From: Methanosarcina sp. 2.H.T.1A.6
GTDB taxonomy: Archaea > Halobacteriota > Methanosarcinia > Methanosarcinales > Methanosarcinaceae
Direction of reading: 5' to 3'
Length of the DNA stretch: 64,000 nucleotides
NCBI RefSeq assembly: GCF_000979455.1
Contig: NZ_JJOY01000044.1
Coordinates: 62,001 to 126,000 of the forward strand
Part shown: positions 28,392 through 38,490 of the stretch, piece after piece
Position numbering within the stretch: position 1 is the stretch's first letter
How the letters are laid out: each line of letters begins with the position of its first letter
Notes under the pieces: model-generated
Database searches by the model: none
What the model was told of the DNA's origin: nothing
What the model saw: only the letters and a program-made list of their open reading frames with translations
Position numbers and translations under genes: made by a program

Positions 28392-28435
28392 CCGGTATGC
28401 ATGTAAGGTTTCAGGCATACCGGTAAACTTTTTCT
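28392..28435 (+). terminator. Hairpin terminator after the exported TPR gene
   Basis: CCGGTATGC (28392-28400) pairs perfectly with GCATACCGG (28415-28423) across a 14-base loop and is followed by CTTTTTCT, a good oligo-T stop for the + strand transcript. Confidence 0.65.
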
Positions 28436-28816
28436 AAAGAAACCAGATCAAAATTATTCCTGTCAGCAGTTTTTTGGTACCTTTTTTGTGTAACTTTAAT
28501 TCTTTTTGCTGAAGCTGATTTTTCTTCAATTAATGCAACTTGATGGTCTTTGTTGATCGGTTGATCTCATTCTCTAATCTGAGCTCCTCCCCAAAATAAA
28601 AGAGTATAATGACCCGTGTGGTCTCAGTATAGTATTCCTCACGGGCGGAGAACTCTTCCTATTTTTATGATGCGGTGGCAAGAGTGGGGTCAATTAAAGT
28701 TCTTTAAACAGATACTCCTCACAGATTAATATAGCAATTTTTTTAACAATTGAAGAAGTACTGTCAAACTAGTACACATACAGTAATTTTAAAAAAGGAC
28801 AGAAGGCGCTTTTGAA
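28436..28816. other. Intergenic region with possible structured segment
   Basis: No gene. A possible stem CCCGTG/CACGGG lies within about 28614-28643. The last 130 bp are AT-rich and hold the promoter of the following gene; GGACAGAAGG is a plausible ribosome-binding site for its TTG start. Confidence 0.4.
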
Positions 28817-29560
28817 TTGTACAACCAATCCGAGTTTGGCAACCTCGAAAATTATCTGTTAGAAAAGAAATACAGTGAAAATACCAGCTGTGAACAAAAC
28901 CCCGATGTTCATATATTTACTGGCACAGTTGAATATAAGAAACACAGGTTCAAGAGTGTTTCTCTTTTTTTAATAAACACTTTTGATGAAAAAATCCTTG
29001 AAATAATGAGCAAAATATTAGTATTTCTCTGTATAACCATAGCTCTGGTCACGACAATTAATTTCCTGGATAATGAAACTTTAGACTGGTTTTATATTCT
29101 GGGTATAATGGTATCCCTGGTTCCGCTTATTATCTCTTTATGTATACAAAATGTGCTGGAATATCATAAGGACACATTTTGTAGAAAATGTGGGAATAAG
29201 CTTGCCTGTGAGGAAATAGGCGAGCCAGTTATGAAGGAAAAAAGCAATTTCGAAGACTATACACTAACAGTTATGAGACACTGGAAGTGCAGGTACTGCG
29301 GAAATGTGGATTCAAGGGAAGGACCTGAAAATATCTTTGCCGAAAAAGGAGAAATGTTGCCCGTAATTTACCTGAAAGGTATTGAATGTAAAAAATGCAG
29401 TATGATAGGTACAGTTGAAGAATTCAAGAAACCCGATATAAAAGAGATTGGAAATAAGAGGATAATTAGAAGATATTATAAATGTACTCTGTGTGGCCAT
29501 GAGGATATCAGCGAAATTGAAAAAACGATTAACCATAGCATTTATGCCCACGGTTCATGA
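28817..29560 (+). CDS. Membrane protein with two zinc-ribbon modules
   Basis: A 247-aa protein starting at TTG 28817. Two hydrophobic helices lie at about 67-84 and 91-112 (ILVFLCITIALVTTINFL and FYILGIMVSLVPLIISL). The C-terminal half has four CxxC pairs: FCRKCGNKLAC, WKCRYCGNVD, IECKKCSMIG and YKCTLCGHED, which can fold as two zinc ribbons on one side of the membrane. I do not recognise the family. It is convergent with the next gene and separated from it by a hairpin. The start is uncertain. Confidence 0.65.
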   Translation: MYNQSEFGNLENYLLEKKYSENTSCEQNPDVHIFTGTVEYKKHRFKSVSLFLINTFDEKILEIMSKILVFLCITIALVTTINFLDNETLDWFYILGIMVSLVPLIISLCIQNVLEYHKDTFCRKCGNKLACEEIGEPVMKEKSNFEDYTLTVMRHWKCRYCGNVDSREGPENIFAEKGEMLPVIYLKGIECKKCSMIGTVEEFKKPDIKEIGNKRIIRRYYKCTLCGHEDISEIEKTINHSIYAHGS

Positions 29561-29690
29561 AGAGTAAGTTTAAAAGCAGAAAAAGAACCATTTTTACGAG
29601 CCTGCCAGATTATATCTCTGTAAAAGCACCGTAATCAAAAATGTAAATAGGAATTGCTGTTTTGCTGCCGGTTGCCCTTTATTATTTAAA

Positions 29691-29712
29691 AAAGGATTGA
29701 CATCAATCCTTT
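29691..29712. terminator. Bidirectional terminator hairpin between convergent genes
   Basis: AAAGGATTGA (29691-29700) and TCAATCCTTT (29703-29712) form a near-perfect inverted repeat, with A-rich DNA on the left (T-rich on the minus strand). It sits between two convergent genes. Confidence 0.55.
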
Positions 29713-29741
29713 CCAACAATTTTCAGGTTGCAGGAAGGATA

Positions 29742-30251
29742 TCAGGCTGTCATGAAAGAGATGCTATAATACTCATTCCCGACTTTTATTTCATAAGCCC
29801 CTTTTTCGTCAAGGAAATCAATTGTCCGTCTCCATTCCTCAGGATCCACACTAAAGTACTCTCCGGGGGATTCGACAGCTCTTTTCAATGCAGGATATTC
29901 ATCCAGTTCCTCTTCTGTCACGATAACAAATTCATCAGGTGCAAATTCCAGTTTTTCGGCTCCCATAACTTTGGAATACTCATGGCTGAGAGCTCCGAGG
30001 GCAAAGAAAGCTACGGAGATCAGGAGAAGGGCTGTAAAAGAAACAGCAAATGCTTTCAGGATAAAAACCGAAGACCTTTCCTTTGAAACTAACAGCCCGC
30101 CTGCAAAGAGGCCCACATAAATCACGAACATAAGATAAATTGACGTGGGAGGATGAATTCCTCTCAGGGCATACCCACTCAGGAAAAAAGAAAATATCCC
30201 TATGAAAAAGAAAAGAAGATATTTAAAATTCATATTTTCCGAATTAGTCAT
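29742..30251 (-). CDS. Small membrane protein, three helices plus soluble C-terminal domain
   Basis: A 169-aa protein with three hydrophobic helices at about 11-29, 39-56 and 68-88 (LLFFFIGIFSFFLSGYAL, LMFVIYVGLFAGGLLV, FTALLLISVAFFALGAL). A soluble ~80-residue tail follows with FVIVTEEELDEYPALKRAVE and a terminal EIKVGNEYYSISF strand pair. No family is recognised and no catalytic motif is seen. It is convergent with the zinc-ribbon membrane protein. Confidence 0.6.
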   Translation of the reverse strand: MTNSENMNFKYLLFFFIGIFSFFLSGYALRGIHPPTSIYLMFVIYVGLFAGGLLVSKERSSVFILKAFAVSFTALLLISVAFFALGALSHEYSKVMGAEKLEFAPDEFVIVTEEELDEYPALKRAVESPGEYFSVDPEEWRRTIDFLDEKGAYEIKVGNEYYSISFMTA

Positions 30252-30424
30252 AAATATCCCTATTAAGTAGAAATATGTAGAAGTATTTAATGTTACTTAT
30301 CTTCTAAAAGCTATAATAATGAAAAAAGAATAAAATTGAAAAAAATTCAGGGTTTAAAATAATAACTAAAAAAATTAAGGCACTTTATTACAAACAAACT
30401 TAAGCACATACCTTAAATACAGAT

Positions 30425-30517
30425 ATTAAAGCACAGACCTTAAACAAAAACCTAAAGCACAGACCTTAAACAAAAACCTAAAGCACAGACCTTAAACAAA
30501 AACCTAAAGCACAGAAC
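30425..30517. repeat. 26-bp tandem repeat, ~3.6 copies
   Basis: A 26-bp unit containing TAAAGCACAGACCTTAAAC repeats without spacers. It lies just past the 3' end of the metallopeptidase gene. Confidence 0.9.
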
Positions 30518-30541
30518 CTGAACACAGTTGAACCACAAAAA

Positions 30542-31279
30542 TTAAAGTACATATCTCCAGCCGTCTTTTTTCAGGCTCTTCCTGTGTACTTCATAGCCAG
30601 GCATAAGTTCACCTACCAGTTTCCAGAACCGGGATGAGTGATTTTTTTCCTTTACATGGCAGAGTTCATGCACAACCACATACTCAAGCTGTTCGGGCGG
30701 AGCCATCATAAGCTGGAAATTAATCCTGAGGATATTGTCTGCAGAGCAGCTTCCCCAACGCCTCTTCTGGTGCTTTACCTTAAAAGTTGGGGGAGCTATT
30801 TTCAGTTTTCCCGAATAGTCCTTCAGGAGCCTGTCAACATCTGATTCGGCACAGCCTCGGTAAATATTCCAGACAGCCTTTTTTACGAGTACTGGCTTCA
30901 GTTCCTCAGGAACGGTTTCAGGAATAAGGACAGTAAGTTCAGACCCGCTGAAGGAAGCAAGGGATTTTTTGATTCCGTCCACAGGCAGGATTTTCAGAGG
31001 ATACTCTCTGCCCAGATAGAGATACAGTTCACCGTCAGTATATCGCTTCTCCTGGTTGGGCAGCCTGTTTGCCTCAAACCAGTCAAGCTTTTCCCATACC
31101 CAGCCAGCCTTCTTCTCTACCATGTCCCTGATAGCCTCACGGCTTAACCCATTAGGAGCTCGGAACTCCACCTTTAGGTCCGGGCGGACTACGATCGCTG
31201 CTTTTCTCCTCTTTTTGCTGTAGACTATTTCGTAGTCGATTGTCCTGCCGCATGCTTTAATGCAATCATTTTTTCTCAT
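30542..31279 (-). CDS. YgjP-like metallopeptidase (DUF45/M48-type)
   Basis: A 245-aa YgjP-like metallopeptidase-domain protein. The zinc-binding motif HELCHVKEKNHSSRFW is at about residue 204, preceded by the family signature KRRWGSCSADNILRINFQL. The N-terminal half (YEIVYSKKRRKAAIVVRPDL) is typical. Cytoplasmic; in bacteria such genes often accompany restriction-modification loci, but no such genes adjoin here. The substrate is unknown. Start at ATG 31279. A short ORF may lie upstream in the same direction. Confidence 0.88.
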   Translation of the reverse strand: MRKNDCIKACGRTIDYEIVYSKKRRKAAIVVRPDLKVEFRAPNGLSREAIRDMVEKKAGWVWEKLDWFEANRLPNQEKRYTDGELYLYLGREYPLKILPVDGIKKSLASFSGSELTVLIPETVPEELKPVLVKKAVWNIYRGCAESDVDRLLKDYSGKLKIAPPTFKVKHQKRRWGSCSADNILRINFQLMMAPPEQLEYVVVHELCHVKEKNHSSRFWKLVGELMPGYEVHRKSLKKDGWRYVL

Positions 31280-31307
31280 AGCCGGTCTCGCACCCGAGTT
31301 CTGAATT

Positions 31308-31508
31308 TCATCCGTGTTTATATTTCACCCTGTTTAAACCTGTCTCTTTAATCAGAAATATTATGATCCGTATAACCATACTCTCTAGTTCCGCCTTTAG
31401 GATTTGAAAGAAAAAAGATGGCTGAAAAGTAGCCTCGAGAGGGTAACTGATTTCTTTAAATTTTATTTCAAGTTCCTTTAATTGATTTAATATCTCTGCA
31501 AGTATCAT
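31308..31508 (-). CDS. Possible small gene upstream of the metallopeptidase
   Basis: A 66-codon frame (MILAEILNQLKELEIKFKEI ...) has a good AGGAG six bases before its ATG at 31508 and ends 28 bp before the metallopeptidase start on the same strand. The protein would be a short helix followed by a hydrophobic segment. No family is recognised. The ribosome-binding site is the main support. Confidence 0.38.
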   Translation of the reverse strand: MILAEILNQLKELEIKFKEISYPLEATFQPSFFFQILKAELESMVIRIIIFLIKETGLNRVKYKHG

Positions 31509-32161
31509 ACTCGTCTCCTAAATTAGATTATAAGGACTTCAGAGGACTTATTTCAGCTTAAATTGGTTTTTAAGGTGTCTCCGAACAGATGCTTAAGTAG
31601 AGGTAAATATAACCAATTATATGTTTGGCATTGAATAAAAAAATACTAACTGAAAAGAAAGAAATTGACTATCATGAAATCCCTTAACCTTTTTTCAAAG
31701 CCGGAAAAGGCTTTTTTTCAAATAACTATTTGCCGATTTGTCCAGCATATTTCATTTGAAGCAATTTAATGTTTCAACTATTTTTCATTTTGAAAAAAAT
31801 GGATGACATTTTTGTGGCTTTCTGTTAAAAGTGAGTGAGAAGATCCATAGGCACATTAAGTACATAGTAATATTTGAAATCATAAGAGTAAGAAAATGAG
31901 TAGAAAACCAGTCTCTATGAATCCCCATAAAATGTCAAATATTGATACGGATAGAAACAGATAATCGTACTGAAAACCTAATATTTATGAAAATATTGTC
32001 AAATTAAGTAAAATTTTGAGATTTAATTTGAGATCATGTTTGTATCAGGTTAATTTAGTAATACTTTTATATATTTATATGATACTCATATGTGTTGTTA
32101 ATATCCTTATTCAGATAATCATGTGAGTTAGTAGGTAATTCACAAAAAAGGGTGTTCTGTA
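31509..32161. other. Long regulatory region before the nickel/peptide transporter operon
   Basis: No gene in about 650 bp. The right end holds the operon promoter: an AT-rich TATA region around 32065-32076 followed at once by the palindrome at 32077-32091. The rest shows no repeat or frame I can support. Confidence 0.55.
32077..32091. promoter_or_regulatory. Palindromic operator candidate ATATGA-TAC-TCATAT
   Basis: A perfect 6-bp inverted repeat around a 3-base centre lies just after the TATA region and about where transcription of the transporter operon should start. A repressor bound here would block the promoter. The half-sites resemble TATGA/TCATA of NikR operators, but the known E. coli site has a 16-base spacer. 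Confidence 0.45.
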
Positions 32162-33853
32162 ATGGAGAAAAAATTATTTGTATTATTTTCTGTTTTCCTG
32201 ACAGTCCTTATATTAATTTCAGCGGGCTGTATTGGGAAGGACAATGCTCAGGCCGAGACATCGACTGAGAAGGCATTGGCTGAGGAGACACTAACTGAGG
32301 AGACGCTGACTGAGAATACTGCTGAAGGATCACAGCATGCGGATGTTGCTTATCTTAGTGGTGGAGATTATGGCTATCCTCAGCCATTTACGATATATCC
32401 AAGGGGTCCTGGCTCATCAAAGGTCGGAATGATCTTTGACAGTCTGTTAGAAAGAGATGAAGTCGGCATAATTCCCTGGCTGGCTGAAAGCTGGGATGTC
32501 AGTGCAGATGGAACAGAATATACATTTAATCTCCGCAAAGGTGTCACCTGGAGCGATGGGGAACCTTTCACGGCAAATGATGTCAAATTTACTTTCGATT
32601 ATGAGCAGGAAAATGTACCTATCTCAGGTGGAATTGAGTCAGGGGTTATAGATAATGTCCAGGTTGTGGATCCCAATACCGTCAAATTCGTGCTGGTCCA
32701 GCCTGTTTCAACATTCCTTTACAAGCTCACAGGTTTTAATGTCATACCTGAGCATATCTACAAAAATGTCTCGGACCCTTCCAGTTTCCTTGATCCGCAG
32801 GCAGTCATCGGTACCGGCCCGTTCCTTCTTGATGAGTACAATAAAGAGCACGGATCATACAGATTTGTAACAAACGATAATTTCTGGGGACCGGAGACTG
32901 CTGTTAAGTCCGTAGAATTTATTCCGGTCAGTGATTCATTAATAGCTTTTGAACAGGGGCAACTAGATTTCACAAGTATATCCCCTGATACTCTTGATAG
33001 GTTTACATCAGACCCTAATGTAAGAGTAGTCCAGCAGCCGGCTTTCTGGGGTTACCAGTTTTATTTCAACATGAAAGAATGTCCGGAGCTTAATGACAGC
33101 AGAATAAGGCAGGCCTTTGCTTATGCCATTGACCGTGAGGAACTGGTGGAAAAGATCGCAAGAGGTGCAGGAAAATCCGGTGAAATGGGCATACTCCCGG
33201 AAGATCACATCTGGTATAATCCCAACCAGTCGGAATATAGCTATGATCCAGATACGGCCGGAGCATTGCTTGAAGAGGCCGGCTGGATTGATACGGATGG
33301 TGATGGAATACGTGATAAAAACGGGGAAAAACTGTCATATGTATTGTCCCTTGGTAGTGGCGAAGTTCGTATCGGGGAACTCATAAAAGAGAGGCTGAGT
33401 GAAGTGGGGGTTGACGTTCAGGTAAAAGCCCTTGAGAGCAAGTCCCGTGATACAAACCTGAAGAACGGAGACTTTGAACTCCTGATAAGCGGCTTTGGAG
33501 GCTGGGGACAGGATGCGGATTATCTTCGTACAAGGTACTGTGATACGGATTCACATTCATCAAACAGTGTGTCATCCGGTGCAGCAGTGTATGGTTATCA
33601 CAATGACAGCCTGAATGCTCTTGGTGCTCAGGAACTGCAGGAACTTGACGATGAGAATCGGAAAGAAATAGTCTACGACATGCAGACCGTGCTTGCAAAT
33701 GATGTGCCTGCAATCCCGCTCTATTATACTACATCGTATGATGTATGGCGCATTTCAAAATACGATGGCTGGATGAATATGTACGATCATCATGCAAGAA
33801 CACACAGCATTCTTTCATATCTTGAGAGGGATGGAATTGCAGAAAAAAGATGA
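32162..33853 (+). CDS. ABC transporter substrate-binding lipoprotein (nickel/peptide type)
   Basis: A 563-aa family-5 extracellular solute-binding protein. A signal peptide ends in the lipobox LISAGC, so it is membrane-anchored. Just after the Cys is a short repeated stretch ([14 protein letters not shown]). Family features follow: [50 protein letters not shown] and [23 protein letters not shown]. It delivers a small ligand, nickel (free or chelated) or a peptide, to the permeases encoded downstream. First gene of the cluster, behind a palindromic operator candidate. Its 3' end overlaps the methyltransferase start. Confidence 0.88.
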   Translation: MEKKLFVLFSVFLTVLILISAGCIGKDNAQAETSTEKALAEETLTEETLTENTAEGSQHADVAYLSGGDYGYPQPFTIYPRGPGSSKVGMIFDSLLERDEVGIIPWLAESWDVSADGTEYTFNLRKGVTWSDGEPFTANDVKFTFDYEQENVPISGGIESGVIDNVQVVDPNTVKFVLVQPVSTFLYKLTGFNVIPEHIYKNVSDPSSFLDPQAVIGTGPFLLDEYNKEHGSYRFVTNDNFWGPETAVKSVEFIPVSDSLIAFEQGQLDFTSISPDTLDRFTSDPNVRVVQQPAFWGYQFYFNMKECPELNDSRIRQAFAYAIDREELVEKIARGAGKSGEMGILPEDHIWYNPNQSEYSYDPDTAGALLEEAGWIDTDGDGIRDKNGEKLSYVLSLGSGEVRIGELIKERLSEVGVDVQVKALESKSRDTNLKNGDFELLISGFGGWGQDADYLRTRYCDTDSHSSNSVSSGAAVYGYHNDSLNALGAQELQELDDENRKEIVYDMQTVLANDVPAIPLYYTTSYDVWRISKYDGWMNMYDHHARTHSILSYLERDGIAEKR

Positions 33854-34691
33854 TATTAATAGCCTGATCGAATGCTGGAAAAAAGCCACGGAAAACGGGC
33901 TGATCCATGATGAGGGCAGGATGGCAGATTTCTGGAACAAACGTTCCGATAACTATGCCAATAACATTGAAAAAGATAAAAGAAAGAAAAGAACCGATGA
34001 GATTCTCGAATTTCTTGAAGAAGCCGGTTTTAATCCGGAAGGTTCCAGAGTCCTGGATATCGGGTGCGGACCAGGTACCCTTTCTCTTCCTCTTTCAAGG
34101 CTCGGAGCAGAGGTGACTGCACTTGATATCTCGTCCGGAATGCTCAACAGGCTGAAAGATGCCGTAAAAAAGGAGTCTCTTCCGGTAGATATCATTGAAT
34201 GCTCCTGGTGGACGGCAGACATAGATGAGCTTGGATTCCGAAGCGAATTCGACCTTGTGATTGCCTCCATGACCCCCGGGATAAAGGATGTTGAAAACTT
34301 TAATATGATGATGGCCTGCTCAAAAAATCTCTGTTATTACAGTAACTTCCTTAGAAGAGTTGAGGATAAGGCGTATCGTGATATCCGGAGTTCGATACTA
34401 AGGGAAAAATCCGAGAATAACATGAACGGCATAATTTACCCATTCATGTATCTTTACCTCTCAGGCTATAGTCCCTCACTCAGGATCAACCATTCCGAAT
34501 GGAAGGAAGAAACAAACTGGAAAGAAGCGGCAGAGCAGGCAATAGAGTTCATTGGAAGAGGCCGGGATTTTGATGAAGAAACAAAGGAACAAATAATGGA
34601 CTATTATCAGAATGCCTCTCCGGATGAAATCTACCGTTCCGAGTCGGATGTATATACCGGGATGATGGTCTGGGAAGTTAACGGCAGATGA
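33831..34691 (+). CDS. Class I SAM-dependent methyltransferase embedded in the ABC operon
   Basis: A 286-aa methyltransferase. Motif I is [20 protein letters not shown], followed by the acidic LDISSGM that binds SAM ribose. The N-terminus ([31 protein letters not shown]) and the C-terminal helical part (DPEEIYR-like [19 protein letters not shown]) are not from a named family I can identify. The start at ATG 33831 overlaps the preceding gene by 23 bp; an upstream ATG at 33792 would overlap more. Being between the binding protein and the permeases, it must be tied to transport, perhaps methylating a metal chelator or the ligand. Confidence 0.82.
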   Translation: MELQKKDDINSLIECWKKATENGLIHDEGRMADFWNKRSDNYANNIEKDKRKKRTDEILEFLEEAGFNPEGSRVLDIGCGPGTLSLPLSRLGAEVTALDISSGMLNRLKDAVKKESLPVDIIECSWWTADIDELGFRSEFDLVIASMTPGIKDVENFNMMMACSKNLCYYSNFLRRVEDKAYRDIRSSILREKSENNMNGIIYPFMYLYLSGYSPSLRINHSEWKEETNWKEAAEQAIEFIGRGRDFDEETKEQIMDYYQNASPDEIYRSESDVYTGMMVWEVNGR

Positions 34692-34730
34692 TCGGGTGTT
34701 AAAGGAGCAGATGATCGGATGGTAAAGGAC
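34685..34730 (+). repeat. 23-bp tandem duplication at the permease start
   Basis: A 23-bp segment beginning CAGATGATCGG is present twice in a row. The second copy supplies the ATG of the permease gene and the first the AAAGGAG in front of it. Confidence 0.75.
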
Positions 34731-35702
34731 AGGAATTCGTTTATTTTAAGGTTATTATCGACCCTTTTTGTAATTCTTGCCATAAATTTTTTCCTTCCGA
34801 GGATGATGCCCGGAGACCCGTTCTCAACCACTTCAGCAGATGAGGTAGGGGAAGAAATTATCGTAATGACAGAGGAGCAGCGGCTTTATTACCTGAACTA
34901 TTACGGACTTGACAGGCCACTTCATGAACAGTTTTTAGGGTATATGAAAAATCTGATGAAGGGCGACCTTGGTAGGAGCATTTATTACAAAATGCCTGTC
35001 AGGGATGTAATAATGCTCCACCTCCCCTGGACTGTGTTGATTGTCGTTGGTGCAACAATAATCAGTACAATCTCGGGGGTGGTTCTCGGAACTCTTTCGG
35101 CAAAGAACCGGAAAAAAGGGAGTGACAGACTTATGATGATGGGTATGATCTCCTTTGCGGAAATTCCCTCATTTCTGCTTGGCCTGATACTCCTTCTGGT
35201 TTTTAGTGTGCATCTCAGGCTTTTCCCGCTCGCAGGTGCTGTTACTCCCTTCGCGGACTATAACGGCCCGGCAGAACAGGCATGGGATATCCTGTACCAC
35301 GCCTCTCTTCCCATTGTGACCCTATCCCTTTCACAGCTTACCGGTGTGTACCTGCTCACCAGAAATACCCTGATTACAGTAACCACTAAGGATTATATCA
35401 GGACTGCCCGGGCCAAAGGTCTGGGGGAAAATACTGTATGGATCCGGCATGCTCTCCGAAATGCCCTGCTTCCTGTAGTGACAAGAACAGGTTTTATGAT
35501 CGGCATAATGATGGGCGGGGTTGTGCTTGTTGAGAGCGTTTTTTCTTATCCCGGCATAGGGATGACACTCCGAAGTGCTGTAGTCGGCCGGGATTATCCT
35601 CTTATTCAGGGTATTCTCCTGGTAATTGCAGTCTCCATACTTATCTGCAATCTGCTGGTTGACAAAATATACGGGAAACTTGATCCGAGAGTCGTGATAT
35701 GA
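34719..35702 (+). CDS. ABC transporter permease (NikB/DppB type)
   Basis: A 327-aa inner-membrane permease of the peptide/nickel family. The N-terminus has a membrane helix and the characteristic ARMMPGDPF-like FFLPRMMPGDPF. A periplasmic-type segment (YYGLDRPLHEQFLGYMKNLMKGDLGRS) precedes five further helices. The EAA loop that contacts the ATPase reads DYIRTARAKGLGENTVWIRH. It pairs with the next permease, whose start overlaps its last four bases. GGAG at 34704-34707 is the ribosome-binding site. Confidence 0.9.
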   Translation: MVKDRNSFILRLLSTLFVILAINFFLPRMMPGDPFSTTSADEVGEEIIVMTEEQRLYYLNYYGLDRPLHEQFLGYMKNLMKGDLGRSIYYKMPVRDVIMLHLPWTVLIVVGATIISTISGVVLGTLSAKNRKKGSDRLMMMGMISFAEIPSFLLGLILLLVFSVHLRLFPLAGAVTPFADYNGPAEQAWDILYHASLPIVTLSLSQLTGVYLLTRNTLITVTTKDYIRTARAKGLGENTVWIRHALRNALLPVVTRTGFMIGIMMGGVVLVESVFSYPGIGMTLRSAVVGRDYPLIQGILLVIAVSILICNLLVDKIYGKLDPRVVI

Positions 35703-36658
35703 TAAAGGATATTGCTGCCTCTGGAAATGCCGGAATACTCTCTTTTATTCAGGCTTTGAATATTAACAGAATTGTCAGCAGTAAGGCCAAGACATTCTCC
35801 AGGTTTAGTACTATAGCTAAGCCATTCTCCAGGTTCAGTACTGAAGGTAAAATTGGTGTCCTTGGCATTCTCTGTATCATTTTAATGGCAGTTTTTGCTC
35901 CTGTGATAACAATTTGTCCCCCTCAGAAGATCACAGGGGATTCACTTGAGCCACCGGGTCCCGGACACATACTCGGAACCGATGAACTTGGTATGGATAT
36001 CTGGTCACAGATATGTTACGGTGCAAGAATGAGCCTTACAATAGGGCTTGCAGTAGCCATTTTGTCAGGTTTTGGGGGAGGAGCTGTCGGAATACTTGCC
36101 GGGTATATGGGAGGGCACATTGACAAGGCACTGATGAGAATAATCGATGTAACAATGGCTCTCCCGAGTTTTCCTCTTCTGATTGTAATATCTGCTTTTC
36201 TCGGACCAAGTATTCTCAACGTAATTTTCATACTTGTTCTTTTCAGCTGGGCAAAACCCGCACGTATTGCACGTTCCCAGACGCTGTCATTAAAGAAGAA
36301 CAACTATATTATTGCCGCCCGGAATTACGGCGCAAAGCCATTTTACCTGCTCTGGAGGCATATCTTTCCTGAAGTTATGCCTGTTCTGCTTGTGCTTGTC
36401 ATTGGCATATCTTCACATGCGATCATAGCCGAAGCAGGGCTTGCCTTTCTGGGCCTCGGAGACCCCACTTCCAAGAGCTGGGGGATGATGCTTAATCATG
36501 CAACCGGTTTTCGTTCGATATATTTTACACCTTACTGGCAATGGTGGTTATTGCCTCCGTTGTTTATGCTCATTTTCCTCCTGCTCTGTCTTGCTTTCAT
36601 AAGCAGGGATATGGAACGAATACTTGACCCTAAATTAAAGATAAAGAAAGGTTTCTGA
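35699..36658 (+). CDS. ABC transporter permease (NikC/DppC type)
   Basis: A 319-aa permease, second membrane subunit of the importer. After a variable ~50-residue N-terminus comes the first helix (IGVLGILCIILMAVFAPVI) and the family motif GHILGTDELGMDIWSQICYGARMSL. The EAA loop is NYIIAARNYGAKPFYLLWRH, and the late GLAFLGLGDPTSKSWGMML is typical. The start ATGA overlaps the upstream stop, which indicates translational coupling. Confidence 0.9.
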   Translation: MIKDIAASGNAGILSFIQALNINRIVSSKAKTFSRFSTIAKPFSRFSTEGKIGVLGILCIILMAVFAPVITICPPQKITGDSLEPPGPGHILGTDELGMDIWSQICYGARMSLTIGLAVAILSGFGGGAVGILAGYMGGHIDKALMRIIDVTMALPSFPLLIVISAFLGPSILNVIFILVLFSWAKPARIARSQTLSLKKNNYIIAARNYGAKPFYLLWRHIFPEVMPVLLVLVIGISSHAIIAEAGLAFLGLGDPTSKSWGMMLNHATGFRSIYFTPYWQWWLLPPLFMLIFLLLCLAFISRDMERILDPKLKIKKGF

Positions 36659-36660
36659 TC

Positions 36661-38382
36661 ATGAGTCTGCTTAAAATCAATGATCTGAAATGCCACTATC
36701 TGACTGACATTGACACTGTTAAGGCTGTTGACGGCATTTCTTTTGAAATCGAAGATGGAGAAATTCTGGGCATTGTCGGAGAGTCCGGGAGTGGTAAGAC
36801 CACCGTTGCCCTCGGGATTATGGGGCTTTTGCCGGAAAATACAGCTATTTCCGGTGAAATTCTTTACAGGGATGAGTTAATCTCTTCTTTGCCTGAATCC
36901 GGGATGGATCGATTCAGATGGAAGGATATTGCAATAGTTTTTCAGAACAGTCTGGAGGTGCTGAACCCTGTAATGAAAGTAGGCGTCCAGGTAACAGAAC
37001 CAATGATAAAGCATCTTGACCTCAGCCCTTACAAAGCCCGGAGTAAATGTGCTGACCTGTTCCGGACGGTTGGCCTTGATCCTAAATGGGTGGATTCATA
37101 TCCGCATCAGCTCTCAGGGGGCATGAGGCAGAGGGTTCTTCTGGCAATGGCTCTTTCATGCGATCCTAAATTACTGATTCTTGATGAAGTTACTTCTGCC
37201 CTTGACGCGTTTACCCGAAAGGAGATCAGGGACCTGCTGGTTGACCTTCAGAAAAAGAACGGTTATACGATGTTAATGATCTCTCATGATATCACTTTTG
37301 TGTCTTCTGTGGCGTCCAGGATTGCTGTTATGTATTCAGGAAGGGTTGTGGAAACCGGCCCTGTAAGGGATATTCTTGTATCTCCCCGTCACCCCTATAC
37401 AAGGGGGCTTGTCCATTCGACCCCGGATATTTTCGTATATAAAGATTTATGGGGAATTCCCGGGGACGTGCCGGCAGGAAATGAGTTTAAGGGATGTCCT
37501 TTCAGCCCGAGATGTACGCAAAAAATCGATATTTGCAGTAAAGCTTCTCCGGTCCTGATGCCTGTAGGAGGCGGGAGGGAAATTGCGTGCCATAGAGGTG
37601 GCATAGCAGGCTTGCTGGAGGCAAAGAACCTGAATTTCAGCTATCGTCTTCCAGATGGAGAATATCTTCAGGCGGTTGATAACGTAAGTCTGGAAGTAAG
37701 AGAAGGAGAGGTTCTTGCAATTGTCGGTCAGACCGGTTCGGGCAAGTCAACCCTTGCACATATCCTTGCAAACGTAATAAGGCCCGAATCCGGAGAGGTA
37801 TTGTTTATGGATGGGAATGTTAGTGGGGGAAACTATGGAAACAGGTTCAATGGCATTCAGATAGTATTCCAGGACCCGTTCAGTTCGACCAGCAACAGGT
37901 TTACCGTACTTGATGCAGTCAAAGAGCCTCTTTATATCAATAAGATCGGGTCCAATGGAGACAGGCTGCAAATGGTTAAAAATGCCCTGGAACTTGTTCG
38001 TCTTCCCAATACTGATAATTTCCTCCAAAAATATTGCGGTGAACTCAGCGGCGGGCAGAGGCAGAGAGTTGCACTTGCCAGAGCAATGGTTATGGAGCCA
38101 AAACTCCTGATTGCCGATGAGATTACTTCGGCCCTGGATGTTTCAACCTCTGCAAATGTATTGCGTCTTTTAAAGGGTCTTCAGAACAGGAGAGGGTTTG
38201 CAATGATATATATTTCACATGACCTCTCTCTGACCCTGAAGATTGCTGACAGAATAGCCGTTATGGATTCCGGAAAGATTGTAGAGACTGGCAATTCCCA
38301 CGATGTGATGCTTTCGCCTTCCGATGAGTATACAAAAAGGCTTGTGGGTTCAAGAATAGGGCTGTGCTGTCATACTCATTAA
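36661..38382 (+). CDS. Fused double ATPase of the nickel/peptide ABC importer (NikDE type)
   Basis: A 573-aa protein joining two complete ABC ATPase domains that are normally separate (NikD and NikE, or DppD and DppF). Domain 1 has Walker A GESGSGKTT, signature LSGGMRQR and Walker B LLILDEVTSALD. It is followed by an oligopeptide-type C-terminal segment with Cys (CPFSPRC...CSKA), which can bind an iron-sulphur cluster in some homologues. Domain 2 has GQTGSGKST, LSGGQRQR and LLIADEITSALD. It powers the upstream permeases and starts two bases after the NikC-type gene. Confidence 0.92.
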   Translation: MSLLKINDLKCHYLTDIDTVKAVDGISFEIEDGEILGIVGESGSGKTTVALGIMGLLPENTAISGEILYRDELISSLPESGMDRFRWKDIAIVFQNSLEVLNPVMKVGVQVTEPMIKHLDLSPYKARSKCADLFRTVGLDPKWVDSYPHQLSGGMRQRVLLAMALSCDPKLLILDEVTSALDAFTRKEIRDLLVDLQKKNGYTMLMISHDITFVSSVASRIAVMYSGRVVETGPVRDILVSPRHPYTRGLVHSTPDIFVYKDLWGIPGDVPAGNEFKGCPFSPRCTQKIDICSKASPVLMPVGGGREIACHRGGIAGLLEAKNLNFSYRLPDGEYLQAVDNVSLEVREGEVLAIVGQTGSGKSTLAHILANVIRPESGEVLFMDGNVSGGNYGNRFNGIQIVFQDPFSSTSNRFTVLDAVKEPLYINKIGSNGDRLQMVKNALELVRLPNTDNFLQKYCGELSGGQRQRVALARAMVMEPKLLIADEITSALDVSTSANVLRLLKGLQNRRGFAMIYISHDLSLTLKIADRIAVMDSGKIVETGNSHDVMLSPSDEYTKRLVGSRIGLCCHTH

Positions 38383-38490
38383 GCACTACATACCTTATTT
38401 ATTCAATTTCTAAACTTGCACTGTTTTTTGCTAATGAAAGTGAATTTCTGATAATTGTTCAAAAATCCAGGTTTGAAGGTTTTGTTTAAT

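Noticed and set aside
30425-30517. Evenly spaced 26-bp repeats, CRISPR-like at first sight
   Set aside because: The copies are directly adjacent with no unique spacers, so this is a plain tandem repeat.
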